A stretch of DNA of 64,000 bases from positions 3,410,001-3,474,000 of the forward strand of contig NZ_CP036524.1 in assembly GCF_008281175.1 (NCBI RefSeq), written 5' to 3'. This document shows positions 49,896-59,716 of the stretch, in pieces. Source of the DNA: [Clostridium] hylemonae DSM 15053 (GTDB lineage: Bacteria > Bacillota > Clostridia > Lachnospirales > Lachnospiraceae). The notes under the pieces are model-generated. The model was not told the origin of the DNA, did no database searches, and saw only the letters and a program-made list of their open reading frames with translations. Position 1 is the first letter of the stretch. Each line of letters starts with the position of its first letter. Position numbers and translations under genes: made by a program.

Positions 49896-49941
49896 TTTGA
49901 AGTACCCGCTGGGCGGGTACTTCAAAGGGGTATACCCCTTT
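49896..49941. promoter_or_regulatory. Two overlapping perfect palindromes upstream of the surface-protein gene
   Basis: TTTGAAGTACCCG (49896-49908) pairs with CGGGTACTTCAAA (49914-49926). AAAGGGGTATACCCCTTT (49924-49941) is itself an 18-bp palindrome sharing AAA with the first. They lie in the 256-bp gap between the LytTR regulator gene and the surface-protein gene. They could be operators or alternative leader hairpins. Confidence 0.6.
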
Positions 49942-50067
49942 GATCGATCTCTATTTTATTCCGGTGCTTTTTCACCCCGCGCTGCCCAGCCTTTCTCCGG
50001 CAAAACTTGCTGACGTAGATATAATTACGTCTTTTTATGTACACCTCGGTTGGTAAGCCGCACTCAT

Positions 50068-50790
50068 TTACGCATTCCTGCCCACGATCTCGAATTTTCT
50101 CTCCTCCCATGCGCGGCGGACCAACTCTGTTTCACCCCTGCGGATGGGAATCAGCATATCGTCACGCATGACAGCTTTGCCCCTCTGCACCGCGATCACA
50201 TGGTCAAGGTTGATGACATAGCTTCGGTGGCTGCGCAGAAAGCGGCTGTCTGCAAGTTTTTCCGTCATCCCCTGCACGGATTCATACGGGTTGTACGTAC
50301 CGGTTCTCGTATGTACTATACAATTCCGGTTGTTTCCCTCAATATAATAAATGTCGGAATACGGGATACGTTCAAAATGCCGGGACACCATGATCTTCAG
50401 TGACTTTTCCGCCCCTTCCAACACTTTAAGCGCACGGAAAAACGCCTCATCCACGCCCTCTTGTTCCACGGGCTTCAGAAGATAATGCACTGCCCACACA
50501 CTACTAAAGCTTTGGGACAGATAGTCCTTTGTAACGGTGGTGAACACCACCGGCGAGTAATTGCCCTCCCGGCGCAGTTTCAAAGCAGCATCCATGCCGG
50601 ATATCCCCGGCAGAAGGAAATCCAGAAAAAACATGGAAAAGAAGATTTTCTTTGCAGCCTTCAAAAGCTCTTCAGCAGTGCCAAATTCCTCAATCTCCGC
50701 TTCCACGTCCTGGCGTGCCATCGCTGTTTTTATCTGTTCACAGAGCGCTTTCCGCTCCTTATTGTTATCTTCACAGACTGCAATTTTCAT
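50068..50790 (-). CDS. LytTR-family response regulator
   Basis: The regulator has 240 residues. The receiver domain starts KIAVCEDNNKERKALCEQI, with a phosphoacceptor region MFFLDFLLPGISG (D near residue 57) and the conserved K in HYLLKPVE. A LytTR DNA-binding domain follows (FERIPYSDIYYIEGNNRNCIV, SVQGMTEKL, FLRSHRSYVINLDHV). No histidine kinase is nearby. It lies upstream of the surface-protein gene on the same strand, so control of that gene is plausible. AAGGAGGAAAAA precedes the ATG at 50790. Confidence 0.92.
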   Translation of the reverse strand: MKIAVCEDNNKERKALCEQIKTAMARQDVEAEIEEFGTAEELLKAAKKIFFSMFFLDFLLPGISGMDAALKLRREGNYSPVVFTTVTKDYLSQSFSSVWAVHYLLKPVEQEGVDEAFFRALKVLEGAEKSLKIMVSRHFERIPYSDIYYIEGNNRNCIVHTRTGTYNPYESVQGMTEKLADSRFLRSHRSYVINLDHVIAVQRGKAVMRDDMLIPIRRGETELVRRAWEERKFEIVGRNA

Positions 50791-50851
50791 TTTTTCCTCC
50801 TTATGAATCATTTTATCTGGTGTGATTTTCGTTTTTTTATTTTTCTCTTCA

Positions 50852-50880
50852 ACTATATCATAATGCGAAGTATGACGCAA
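50852..50880 (-). promoter_or_regulatory. Predicted promoter of the LytTR regulator gene
   Basis: On the minus strand TTGCGT (50880-50875), a 17-bp spacer and TATAGT (50857-50852). Confidence 0.55.
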
Positions 50881-51082
50881 CATAAAAGAAAATAATAAAT
50901 ATTATAATGTAGTGAATTGCACTTAAATAGCCAATTTATGTCTTGGTCCATGACATCTTTCCGCACGGAAGCAGCCGTGATCCGGGCGCTGCCGGCAGCT
51001 GTTCCCGTGCGGCATCCGCGGCCGGAATCAAGGAACCTCCTTTGACCGGTCAGATGGCAAGAGCGCAGAACAGAAGGCATAA

Positions 51083-51132
51083 GCAAAACCAGCCCCGAAT
51101 GATAATATCATATCATTCGGGGCTGGTTTTGC
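51083..51132. terminator. Terminator of the pentose-type operon
   Basis: A perfect 22-bp inverted repeat (51083-51104 with 51111-51132; core CCAGCCCCGAATGA) with a 6-nt loop and T-runs on both strands lies about 30 bp after the FGGY kinase stop. Confidence 0.9.
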
Positions 51133-51164
51133 GTTTCATCCACATTGACCCGCAGCATCTTATT

Positions 51165-52646
51165 TTATTTTGTCAATACGGAAGACACTGCTGATTTCCA
51201 GCCTTCATATTTTCTGTCTCTTAATGCGCCGTCCATTTTCGGCTCATATTTTACCCGCTTTAACTTATTGAAAATGCGCTCGTCCCACACGCCGAGGGCA
51301 AGTCCTGCCGCGTACGCCGGGCCGATGCCCGACAGTTCTTCTGAATCCGGCACCTGTACCGCGGCCTCCGCAATATCGCTCTGGAACTGCATCAGGTAGC
51401 TGTTTCTCGTCGGACCTCCGTCCACACGCAGCTCCTCCACTTTTACCTTCGCGTCCTCGCTCATCGCTTTTACGATGTCCGTGATCTGGTAGGCGATACA
51501 TTCCACTCCTGCCCGCGCCACTTCCGCTCTTCCCGTCGTCCTCGTCATCCCGACGATGGCCGCCGCCGCGCGGCTGTCCCAGTACGGCGCTCCAAGGCCC
51601 GAGAAGGCCGGGACGAGATACAGCCGGTCGTCCTTCACCGCCTCCCGCGCCAGCGCTTCCGTCTCCTGCGGGGAGCTGATGAGTTTCAAGTCGTCCTTCA
51701 GCCAGGTGATGACTGCTCCGGTGTAGTTCAGGTTCCCTTCCAGCACGTAGTTCACCTTCCCGCTCATGCTCCACGCCAGAGAGGTCACGACCCCGTGGGT
51801 GCTGAGCACCGGTTCTTCCCCGATGTTCATCATGATCGAGGAGCCGGTTCCGTACGTGGACTTTATCATGCCCGGCTTCCGGCAGCCCTGGCCGAACAGG
51901 GAGCCGTGGGAATCGCCCAGCACCCCGTGTATCGGCACGGGCCTCGGGAGCAGCCCCTCAAAGTCCGTCTCTCCGAAGTCGGCGTTGGAGTCGCACACCT
52001 CAGCCAGGTTGGCCGGGTCGATGCCGAACAGGCCGCAGATCTCCTCATCCCAGCGCAGCGTGAAGATGTTAAAGAACTGGGTCCTCGATGCGTTGGAGTA
52101 ATCCGTCTTGTAGGACGTTCTGCCCGTCAGTCTGTAGATGAGCCAGCTGTCGATGGTGCCGTGGCAGATATCGCCCGCGGCCGCCTTCTCCTTTGCCCCG
52201 TCCACGTGTTCCAGGATCCAGGCGATCTTGGAGGCCGGGAAGTAGGGGGACAGGTTCATGCCGGTCCTGGCGCGAATCTGCTCCGCCGCGCCGAGCTTCT
52301 CCACCCGCTCACAGATATCCGCGGCCCTGGCGCACTGCCAGACGATGGCCTGCCCGAGAGGGGCGCCGGTGGAGCGCTCCCACGCAAGGGACGTCTCCCG
52401 CTGGTTGCTGATGCCGACACCGGCGATCTGCTCCTTCGCAATGCCGGACTCCGTCACAAGCCGCGTTACCACCTCAATGGTATTGTGGTAGATCTCCTCC
52501 GGATCGTGGGAGACCCATCCCTTTTCATTCACGATCTGCCTGTGGGGCTTATCCGTTCTCCGGATGAGACTTCCGCTCCCGTCAAAGAGAAGGGCCTTTG
52601 TCCCCTGCGTGCTCTGGTCTATACTGATAATGTATTTTTCTGACAT
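51165..52646 (-). CDS. FGGY-family carbohydrate kinase, glycerol-kinase-like
   Basis: This 493-residue kinase begins SIDQSTQGTKALLFDGSG and has GISNQRETSLAWE (the R-E pair that binds glycerol in GlpK), NLSPYFPASKIAW, GDSHGSLFGQG (GlpK has GDQQAALFG), the nucleotide site STYGTGSSIMMN, and ELRVDGGPTRNSYLMQFQ. It is the last gene of an operon with an isomerase, split transketolase and ribose-type importer. That setting favours a pentulose or branched-sugar substrate, and the altered SHGS loop would allow it; true glycerol kinase remains possible. The ATG at 52646 follows AAAGGGGTGGAAGAA. Confidence 0.85.
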   Translation of the reverse strand: MSEKYIISIDQSTQGTKALLFDGSGSLIRRTDKPHRQIVNEKGWVSHDPEEIYHNTIEVVTRLVTESGIAKEQIAGVGISNQRETSLAWERSTGAPLGQAIVWQCARAADICERVEKLGAAEQIRARTGMNLSPYFPASKIAWILEHVDGAKEKAAAGDICHGTIDSWLIYRLTGRTSYKTDYSNASRTQFFNIFTLRWDEEICGLFGIDPANLAEVCDSNADFGETDFEGLLPRPVPIHGVLGDSHGSLFGQGCRKPGMIKSTYGTGSSIMMNIGEEPVLSTHGVVTSLAWSMSGKVNYVLEGNLNYTGAVITWLKDDLKLISSPQETEALAREAVKDDRLYLVPAFSGLGAPYWDSRAAAAIVGMTRTTGRAEVARAGVECIAYQITDIVKAMSEDAKVKVEELRVDGGPTRNSYLMQFQSDIAEAAVQVPDSEELSGIGPAYAAGLALGVWDERIFNKLKRVKYEPKMDGALRDRKYEGWKSAVSSVLTK

Positions 52647-52659
52647 TTCTTCCACCCCT

Positions 52660-53544
52660 TTATAACTCTGTATTCAGCACTTCCTCTTTCAGCGGGATGG
52701 ATGCCGTGGCACCTTCCCGCGACACTGCGATGGCGGAAGCTCTGGCCGCCAGCTCGAGACCGGCCGGTACGGACATCCCCTCTATGATAGAAGAGATGAA
52801 ATACCCGGTGAACGTATCACCGGCCGCAGTCGTATCCACTGCTTTTACTTTAAAGATTCCCTGACGGCAGATCTCTTCCTTATACTGGTAGACAGAGCCG
52901 TCGCCGCCGAGCGTCAGCACAACCTTTGCGTCCGGATATATTTCTTTTAATTTCGCGAGGATCTTATCTGTATCCTCCTCCCCGGTCACCTGCGCTCCTT
53001 CAATCTCATTTAACAGAAACATAGATATCTTATTGAAGTCGCATCTGTCAAGCGCGCTGTTATACGGCGATGGATTCAGTATGATCATGAGTCCCTTCTC
53101 GTAAGCAGAGTCGATGATATAGTCAAGCATATTGACTTCATTTTGCAGAAGCAGAATATCCCCTTTCTCAAAGTGGGCAAGCACTTCGTCCACATACTCT
53201 TTCGTGATGCTCTGGTTCGCGCCGCCGTACAGCAGAATACAGTTCTGCCCGGTTTTATCCACCTGTATGATCGTGTGGCCCGACCTGCCTTCGATTTTTC
53301 TGATGTAATCTGCTTTTACGCCGCCATCACGGCATGTTTTAAGGAGAATATCTCCTTCCTCGCCGATCATACCTGCATGGTAGACCGTTACCCCGGCCTT
53401 GGCAAGGGCGATGGACTGGTTCAGTCCCTTTCCGCCGCAGAAAACATTCATACCATAAGACGCCAGGGTTTCCCCCGGCGTCACCATATGGTCGACGGAA
53501 TATACATAATCTAAATTTAAAGATCCAAAATTCAAAACTTTCAT
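52660..53544 (-). CDS. rbsK: Ribokinase-family (PfkB) sugar kinase
   Basis: This 294-residue kinase has the PfkB features: GSLNLDYVYSVDHMVTPGET near the start, FCGGKGLNQSIALAKAG (sugar-binding GG), NPSPYNSALD, and the C-terminal signature VDTTAAGDTFTGYF with the catalytic aspartate in AAGDTF. It phosphorylates ribose or a related pentose in the cytoplasm. Start ATG 53544 follows AGAGGAATTGT. It lies between RbsD and the FGGY kinase, so this operon carries two sugar kinases. Confidence 0.88.
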   Translation of the reverse strand: MKVLNFGSLNLDYVYSVDHMVTPGETLASYGMNVFCGGKGLNQSIALAKAGVTVYHAGMIGEEGDILLKTCRDGGVKADYIRKIEGRSGHTIIQVDKTGQNCILLYGGANQSITKEYVDEVLAHFEKGDILLLQNEVNMLDYIIDSAYEKGLMIILNPSPYNSALDRCDFNKISMFLLNEIEGAQVTGEEDTDKILAKLKEIYPDAKVVLTLGGDGSVYQYKEEICRQGIFKVKAVDTTAAGDTFTGYFISSIIEGMSVPAGLELAARASAIAVSREGATASIPLKEEVLNTEL

Positions 53545-53621
53545 ATACAATTCCTCTCGATTTTATATTGTCACGCCTTGCTGCCACACCGGTGTTCAAC
53601 AAGGCGCCTGTGACTGAGTTC

Positions 53622-54023
53622 CTACGCCGGGAATGCCACCCCGGCCCTTAATATAATGTTTGGGTACGGTGTAAACTCCCCTGTGCGGACGGCAAACTTG
53701 ATGCCCCCGGACATCTTTTTAAGCTCCACATGGCTTATCATCTCAACGTCCGCGTCAGGGAGCTTTTCCCTGATATAGGCCAGCAGCTTTGGATTTTTCT
53801 CTACAATTTCCTCCGCAAGCGTATACGCTTCCACTTCCGTCTCGCCGAGAACCGCATCCATCACCTGCCGGTAAGTCGGCACCCCTCCGCACAGAGCCAG
53901 ATCTACGAGCTCTACCCCTTTTGGGATCGGCATGCCGCCGTCCGCGATCATAAATAAGTCCTTGTGCCCGAGACCCGCGATCAGCCCCGCAAGCTGCGCA
54001 TTAATAATGCCCCTTTTTTTCAT
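53622..54023 (-). CDS. rbsD: D-ribose pyranase (RbsD/FucU family)
   Basis: This 133-residue mutarotase begins MKKRGIINAQLAGLIAGLGHKD with the catalytic-site histidine in GLGHKD, followed by IADGGMPIPKG and ending GVAF near the C-terminus. It interconverts pyranose and furanose forms so that the kinase gets its preferred form. GAGGTGAATTGT precedes the ATG at 54023. A perfect 42-bp palindrome separates it from the permease gene. Confidence 0.92.
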   Translation of the reverse strand: MKKRGIINAQLAGLIAGLGHKDLFMIADGGMPIPKGVELVDLALCGGVPTYRQVMDAVLGETEVEAYTLAEEIVEKNPKLLAYIREKLPDADVEMISHVELKKMSGGIKFAVRTGEFTPYPNIILRAGVAFPA

Positions 54024-54042
54024 ACAATTCACCTCAATTTCG

Positions 54043-54084
54043 ATAGGGGTCAGACCCCTGTGGCCACAGGGGTCTGACCCCTAT
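54043..54084. repeat. Perfect 42-bp palindromic repeat
   Basis: The sequence is its own reverse complement over 42 bp, built from AGGGGTCAGACCCCT and AGGGGTCTGACCCCT around a central GTGGCCAC. The same unit is found at 58706-58786. It lies between the permease and RbsD genes. Confidence 0.95.
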
Positions 54085-54102
54085 GAAAATTCTTCAAATT
54101 GT

Positions 54103-55155
54103 CTATTTATTTTCGTTCCGTGCCTGCAGTGCCATCTTTGCCTGAAGGTTCCTCTGTACCTGGTCAATGATCACGGCGATGATGATCACGAGACCTCTGA
54201 TGATCTTCTGCCAGAACTCTGTTACACCGCACATTGTCATACCGTCGTTGATGACGCCGATAACGAACGCGCCTACGATCGTACCGCCGATAGTTCCGAC
54301 GCCTCCGGCCATGGATGTTCCGCCGAGTACGGATGCGGCGATCGCGTTCATTTCCCAGGATTCACCAGTCTTTGGCGTGGCGGATACGAGCTGTGATGTG
54401 GCGATGATACCTACAACTGCGGAGCAGAAGCCTGAGAATGCGTATACCCAGATCTTTACTCTGTCAACTTTGATACCGGACAGCTTGGATGCTTTCTCGT
54501 TTCCTCCGATGGATAATACATGCCATCCAAATGGTGTCTTCTTTAATATGAGTCCTGCAACGACGGCGATGATGGCGAGTATGAGAACGCCGCACGGGAT
54601 CGATGTCCCGCCAAGGTTTCGGCCGAATACTTCAAATCCGGTATTGCCAAGTCCTTCGCTTCCGGATATTTCCGAAAAGGTGGCGCCGTTGGAACGGATA
54701 TTTGCAAATCCGCGCCAGATATACATTGTGCCAAGTGTGGCGATGAAAGGCGCCACATTACATTTTGTGATGACAAGGCCGTTGATCATACCCATCAGCG
54801 CTCCGAGAAGTACGGTGATAAGAACGATCATGGGAACGCTGAAGTATAAGGTTACGCCGAACATCTTAAGTGTGAGGCCTTCCTGTATGAGACCGCCGGC
54901 TATCATTCCGGCCAGGCCTGCCACAGAACCTACGGAAAGATCGATGCCGCCGGTGATGATGACGTAGGTCATACCGATCGCAAGGATCCCGTAAAGCGCC
55001 ACGTGCTTTGCCACGGTCAGAAGCGCGCCCGCACTTAAGAAGTTATCTGCTGTGATACTGAAGAATATGAGCAGAATGATCAATACAATGAATGTACGGC
55101 CCTTTAAAAGGGTCATCATTAACTTATTATTTCCTGATTTTTGTTTCGCTGCCAT
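54103..55155 (-). CDS. Ribose-type ABC permease
   Basis: This 350-residue permease has eight to ten helices of the RbsC group: MTYVIITGGIDLSVGSVAGLAG near the second helix, IATLGTMYIWRGFANI, and the late SVLGGTSMAGGVGTIGGTIVG. It works with the ATPase immediately upstream (3-bp gap) and the binding protein at 57589. The sugar is not defined by sequence. Confidence 0.93.
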   Translation of the reverse strand: MAAKQKSGNNKLMMTLLKGRTFIVLIILLIFFSITADNFLSAGALLTVAKHVALYGILAIGMTYVIITGGIDLSVGSVAGLAGMIAGGLIQEGLTLKMFGVTLYFSVPMIVLITVLLGALMGMINGLVITKCNVAPFIATLGTMYIWRGFANIRSNGATFSEISGSEGLGNTGFEVFGRNLGGTSIPCGVLILAIIAVVAGLILKKTPFGWHVLSIGGNEKASKLSGIKVDRVKIWVYAFSGFCSAVVGIIATSQLVSATPKTGESWEMNAIAASVLGGTSMAGGVGTIGGTIVGAFVIGVINDGMTMCGVTEFWQKIIRGLVIIIAVIIDQVQRNLQAKMALQARNENK

Positions 55156-55158
55156 AAT

Positions 55159-56715
55159 TTAACTCTCCTTTTCCTCTATATGATGGCCCTTGTAAGAAGC
55201 CAGTACCAATGTATCCTGCTGTATCTCGTCCCCGAAGAATTCGCCTGTCTTGATACCATTTGACAGTACGATCACGCGGTCCGCGATAGACACGATTTCC
55301 TGCAGCTCTGAAGAAATGACTATAATGGACAGCCCTTCTTCTGCATACTTGTTGATAATGTCGAACACTTCCGTCTTTGCTCCGATGTCAATGCCGCGGC
55401 TTGGTTCGTCCATGAGCAGAATCTTCGGCTCTGTCAGAATACCTTTGCCGATAACTACTTTCTGCTGGTTACCACCTGATAAGGAAAGAATCGGCAGCTT
55501 TTTATCTGCCACTTTTATCTGGATGTCTTTGATCTCTTGTTCTACTTTTTCCGCTTCCTTTTTACTGTCCAGAAACGGTCCTTTTTTATATCTTTTCAGC
55601 GCGGACAGGGCACAGTTTTTCTCTATATCCAATGTCTGCACGAGTCCCTGCGCCTGTCTGTCTTCAGGAATGAGCGCGAAACCGTTGTCGATCTGCTGGG
55701 AAATGGATTTGATATTCAATTCCTTCCCATTCATAAATACCTGGCCGGTATGTTCCGGGTGCAGTCCCATGAGACACTCAAACACTTCACTGCGTCCGGC
55801 GCCCATCAGACCGTAGATCCCGAGAACTTCTCCCTTTTTAAGTTCAAAATCCAGGTGGTCTACGAGATACCCACCGCCGGCTTTCGGGAGACACAAGTCC
55901 TTTACTTCCAGGACATTTTCCACCTTGTTCCAGTCTACTTCGCGGTCTCTCTTTGGATAAGATTTTGCACCGCCTGTCATCTGGTGGACGATCCACGGAA
56001 CGTCGATCTCTTTGACATCCGCGTCTGCCACGTATTTGCCGTCCCTGAGGATCGTGACATGGTCGCCGATCTCCATGATCTCTTCCAGTCTGTGTGATAT
56101 GTATACGATAGAGATTCCCGCCGCCGTCAGTTCTCTCATGATCTTGAAGAGAACTTTAACTTCCTGCTGGGAAAGAGAAGAGGTAGGTTCATCCATGATG
56201 AGCACCTTCAGGTCGTCCTCTACAAGGTTTCGCGCGATCTCGATCATCTGCTGCTGGCCCACGCGGAGCTCTCCGACTTTTGCATGCAGATCAAGCGGGT
56301 GCTCCAGCCGCTCCAGCACTTTTTTGGCGCCTTCCATGTGCGTCTTATTGTCCAGGGCGACCTTTCCTTTTGTCTTCTCTTTGTTCATGTAAATGTTCTG
56401 GTATACGTTCAGATTCGGAAACAGGCTCAGCTCCTGGTGAATGATGCCGATTCCGTGCTTTCTGGCCTCTGTCGTATTTTTAAAGAATACTTCCCTGTCT
56501 CCGATGTACATTTTACCTTCATTTGGCTGTTCGATCCCGGCGATCATTTTCATCAGAGTGGATTTACCGGCGCCGTTTTCTCCGATGAGCACATTTACTT
56601 TTCCTTTTAAAAGGTCAAATGACACTTCATCGAGCGCTTTTGTACCGGGGTAGATCTTACTTATTTTTTCTGCATGGAGAAATACATCGTCCCTGCACTT
56701 ATATGTCTCACCCAT
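55159..56715 (-). CDS. Ribose-type ABC ATPase with two nucleotide domains
   Basis: The ATPase has 518 residues. The N-terminal domain has Walker A GENGAGKSTL, signature LRVGQQQMIEIAR and Walker B VLIMDEPTSSL. The C-terminal domain has a degenerate P-loop (GLMGAGRSE), signature LSGGNQQKVVIGK and MDEPSRGIDIGAK. This is the RbsA/XylG/AraG layout, in which one protein supplies both ATPase halves. It lies between the DUF2291 lipoprotein and permease genes. Confidence 0.95.
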   Translation of the reverse strand: MGETYKCRDDVFLHAEKISKIYPGTKALDEVSFDLLKGKVNVLIGENGAGKSTLMKMIAGIEQPNEGKMYIGDREVFFKNTTEARKHGIGIIHQELSLFPNLNVYQNIYMNKEKTKGKVALDNKTHMEGAKKVLERLEHPLDLHAKVGELRVGQQQMIEIARNLVEDDLKVLIMDEPTSSLSQQEVKVLFKIMRELTAAGISIVYISHRLEEIMEIGDHVTILRDGKYVADADVKEIDVPWIVHQMTGGAKSYPKRDREVDWNKVENVLEVKDLCLPKAGGGYLVDHLDFELKKGEVLGIYGLMGAGRSEVFECLMGLHPEHTGQVFMNGKELNIKSISQQIDNGFALIPEDRQAQGLVQTLDIEKNCALSALKRYKKGPFLDSKKEAEKVEQEIKDIQIKVADKKLPILSLSGGNQQKVVIGKGILTEPKILLMDEPSRGIDIGAKTEVFDIINKYAEEGLSIIVISSELQEIVSIADRVIVLSNGIKTGEFFGDEIQQDTLVLASYKGHHIEEKES

Positions 56716-56746
56716 AGTTCATATCTCCTTCTTGTTGTAAAGTAGG

Positions 56747-57400
56747 TTATTCTGCTTCCAGAACTACAGGCGTGATCAGAACGTCTGAACTTCCTGTCGA
56801 TACTGTAAATGCTCCTACAAATGAGATCGTCTTTCCCTGTAAGGAATCCGGTTTCGCCGGCTCGACAACATCCTTTGCCACCACTTCATTGATGCTCTGT
56901 GATACCGCTGCCCACTGCTCCTGGTTTTTGTAATCGCCGAACTTGATAAAGCTCAACGAATCACGGATGGAAGAACCTTTGTATACAGGCCCGATCTGGA
57001 TCTTGATGACCTCTGTGCCGTTATAGCCGTCCAGCTTTATTGCTATGTAACCTGCCTGGGACTGTGTATTTACTTCTTCTACAGTGCCTGACCCTTTTAC
57101 GACATAGCTCAGTTCCCCGGAATCACCCATGGAGTATTTGCCGTACTCGTCCGCCAGTGCCGTCAGGTCTCCGTTTGACTCCTCAAGAAACTCTTTGAGG
57201 TCAACGGCATTTTCGTTCATCTCCGGAAGTGCCGATTCTTCCCAGATGGCTTCCACGTCATCCCCTGCATTAAATTCTACATCTCCGGTATATTTTCCTT
57301 CTTCCCCGATCTTAACGACTTTCACAATTCCACATCCTGTAAGCAACGTGGACGCTGCAAGTGTGAGCGTAAGTGCGAGAGCTATCATGCGCTTTTTCAT
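56747..57400 (-). CDS. DUF2291 lipoprotein
   Basis: This 217-residue lipoprotein (lipobox STLLTGC) continues GIVKVVKIGEEGKYTGDVEF, the typical DUF2291 start, then SGTVEEVNTQSQAGYIAIKLDGYNG and IKIQIGPVYKGSSIRDSLSFI. These proteins occur in ribose-type ABC operons, and their role is not established. The ATG at 57400 follows AAGGAGGCCGCT. Confidence 0.87.
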   Translation of the reverse strand: MKKRMIALALTLTLAASTLLTGCGIVKVVKIGEEGKYTGDVEFNAGDDVEAIWEESALPEMNENAVDLKEFLEESNGDLTALADEYGKYSMGDSGELSYVVKGSGTVEEVNTQSQAGYIAIKLDGYNGTEVIKIQIGPVYKGSSIRDSLSFIKFGDYKNQEQWAAVSQSINEVVAKDVVEPAKPDSLQGKTISFVGAFTVSTGSSDVLITPVVLEAE

Positions 57401-57534
57401 AGCGGCCTCCTTCATATCGTTTATTCACAAATATTTCTGCCGAATATCTATACTGACCGAACTTCCCATGTTCCATCAGAAATGTTCCGTAACCATTTAA
57501 TACTTTTCCACATAAAAGAGTTGTTTTCATATAC

Positions 57535-57560
57535 GGGGAAGCACCTTAAAGTGCCTCCCC
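57535..57560 (-). terminator. Stem-loop after the binding-protein gene
   Basis: GGGGAAGCACCTT (57535-57547) directly abuts AAAGTGCCTCCCC (57548-57560), pairing with two wobbles. It lies 28 bp after the binding-protein stop and has no T-run. It is a likely mRNA-stabilizing or partial terminator that keeps the binding protein more abundant than the permease. Confidence 0.65.
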
Positions 57561-57588
57561 ACCCATGTTTGTACTTTATTTTCCCAGC

Positions 57589-58629
<1,041 letters not shown>

Positions 58630-58705
58630 TTATGTTTTTAAAAGTATTAAATTCTCTATATCAACAGGCAATACCTGCTAATATCTGAAAACTTGCGGAA
58701 TTTTG

Positions 58706-58786
58706 AAAGGGGTCAGACCCCTTTGGCCATAGGGGTCTGACCCCTATGAAAATTTTGGCCATAGGGGTCTGACCCCTATGAAAATT
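58706..58786. repeat. Palindromic repeat cluster with an exact 32-bp tandem repeat
   Basis: AAAGGGGTCAGACCCCTTT (58706-58724) is followed by two exact adjacent copies of a 32-bp unit (58723-58754 and 58755-58786), each holding ATAGGGGTCTGACCCCTAT. The last copy ends next to the transketolase stop (58787). The unit is shared with 54043-54084. Confidence 0.95.
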
Positions 58787-59716
58787 CTACAAAACTTCCT
58801 TTATTGTCTTTATAATTCCTTCTGCGTCCAGTCCGTAATACTGGAACACTTCCTTCGATGTCCCCGTGATGACCGGGGCGTCCGGTAGCGACAGGTTCAC
58901 GACCTTCTTCGGGCATTCGCTCCCTACTACCTGGCTCACCATAGAGCCCAGTCCCCCGTACGGCGCGTGTTCTTCCACCGTCACCACTGCCTTGGCGTTC
59001 TGAGCTGCTTTTACGACGGCTTCTTTATCGAGTGGTTTCACGCAGTACATGTCTACCACCGTCACGCTGATCCCTTCTTCTTTCAGCTTCGCCGCGGCGT
59101 CTGCCGCCGGCTTCACCATCTCTCCGCAGGCGATCACCGCCACGTCGCTCCCTTCTGTCACGAAGGTCGCTTTATCCATCTCAAACGGCACGTTCCCTTC
59201 TTCGTACACGTCGTCCACCGCGTTGCGGCCCACCCGGATGTACGCCGGCTTATCATCCGCCAGCAGCGCTCTCGTCAGGCACTCCGTCTGCAGACGGTCG
59301 CTCGGCAGGTACACCCGCATGTTCGGCACCGCCGCCATGGCCGCGATGTCCTGGGCCGAGTGGTGGCTCATCCCGAGCGCGCCGTAGCTCACGCCGCCGC
59401 TGATCCCGATGAGTTTTACGTTTGTGTTCGAATACGCCACATCTATCTTGCACTGCTCATAGCTCCGCGTGGAGAGGAAGCAGGCCGGGGACGCCGCGTA
59501 CGGCTTCTTCCCGCATTTTGCAAGGCCGGCGGAGATGCTCACCAGGTTCTGCTCCGCGATCCCCGTCTCCACGAACTGGTCCGGCAGCTCGTTGGCAAAT
59601 GGGGTGAACGACGCGCTCCCGCGGGAGTCGCTGCACAGCGCCACCACATCTTTATCTTTTTTTGCCGCCTCCATCAGGACTTCACACATCACCTGTTTGT
59701 TTGCCGTCTTAGCCAT
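58787..59716 (-). CDS. Transketolase-like C-terminal subunit
   Basis: This 309-residue protein corresponds to the pyrimidine-binding and C-terminal domains of transketolase: SRGSASFTPFANELPDQFVETGIAEQN (catalytic E in GIAEQN), PACFLSTRSYEQCKID, GGVSYGALGMSHHSAQD, and a C-terminal VVTVEEHAPYGGLGSMV. It must pair with the N-terminal subunit encoded just upstream, with an 8-nt overlap. The ATG at 59716 follows AGGAGGCGGCG. Confidence 0.92.
   Translation of the reverse strand: MAKTANKQVMCEVLMEAAKKDKDVVALCSDSRGSASFTPFANELPDQFVETGIAEQNLVSISAGLAKCGKKPYAASPACFLSTRSYEQCKIDVAYSNTNVKLIGISGGVSYGALGMSHHSAQDIAAMAAVPNMRVYLPSDRLQTECLTRALLADDKPAYIRVGRNAVDDVYEEGNVPFEMDKATFVTEGSDVAVIACGEMVKPAADAAAKLKEEGISVTVVDMYCVKPLDKEAVVKAAQNAKAVVTVEEHAPYGGLGSMVSQVVGSECPKKVVNLSLPDAPVITGTSKEVFQYYGLDAEGIIKTIKEVL

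Noticed and set aside
50853-51086. 77-residue frame upstream of the LytTR gene
   Set aside because: No ribosome-binding site; it covers the regulator promoter and has a random composition.
58706-58786. CRISPR array
   Set aside because: Only two adjacent copies without spacers and no cas genes; this is a tandem palindromic repeat.
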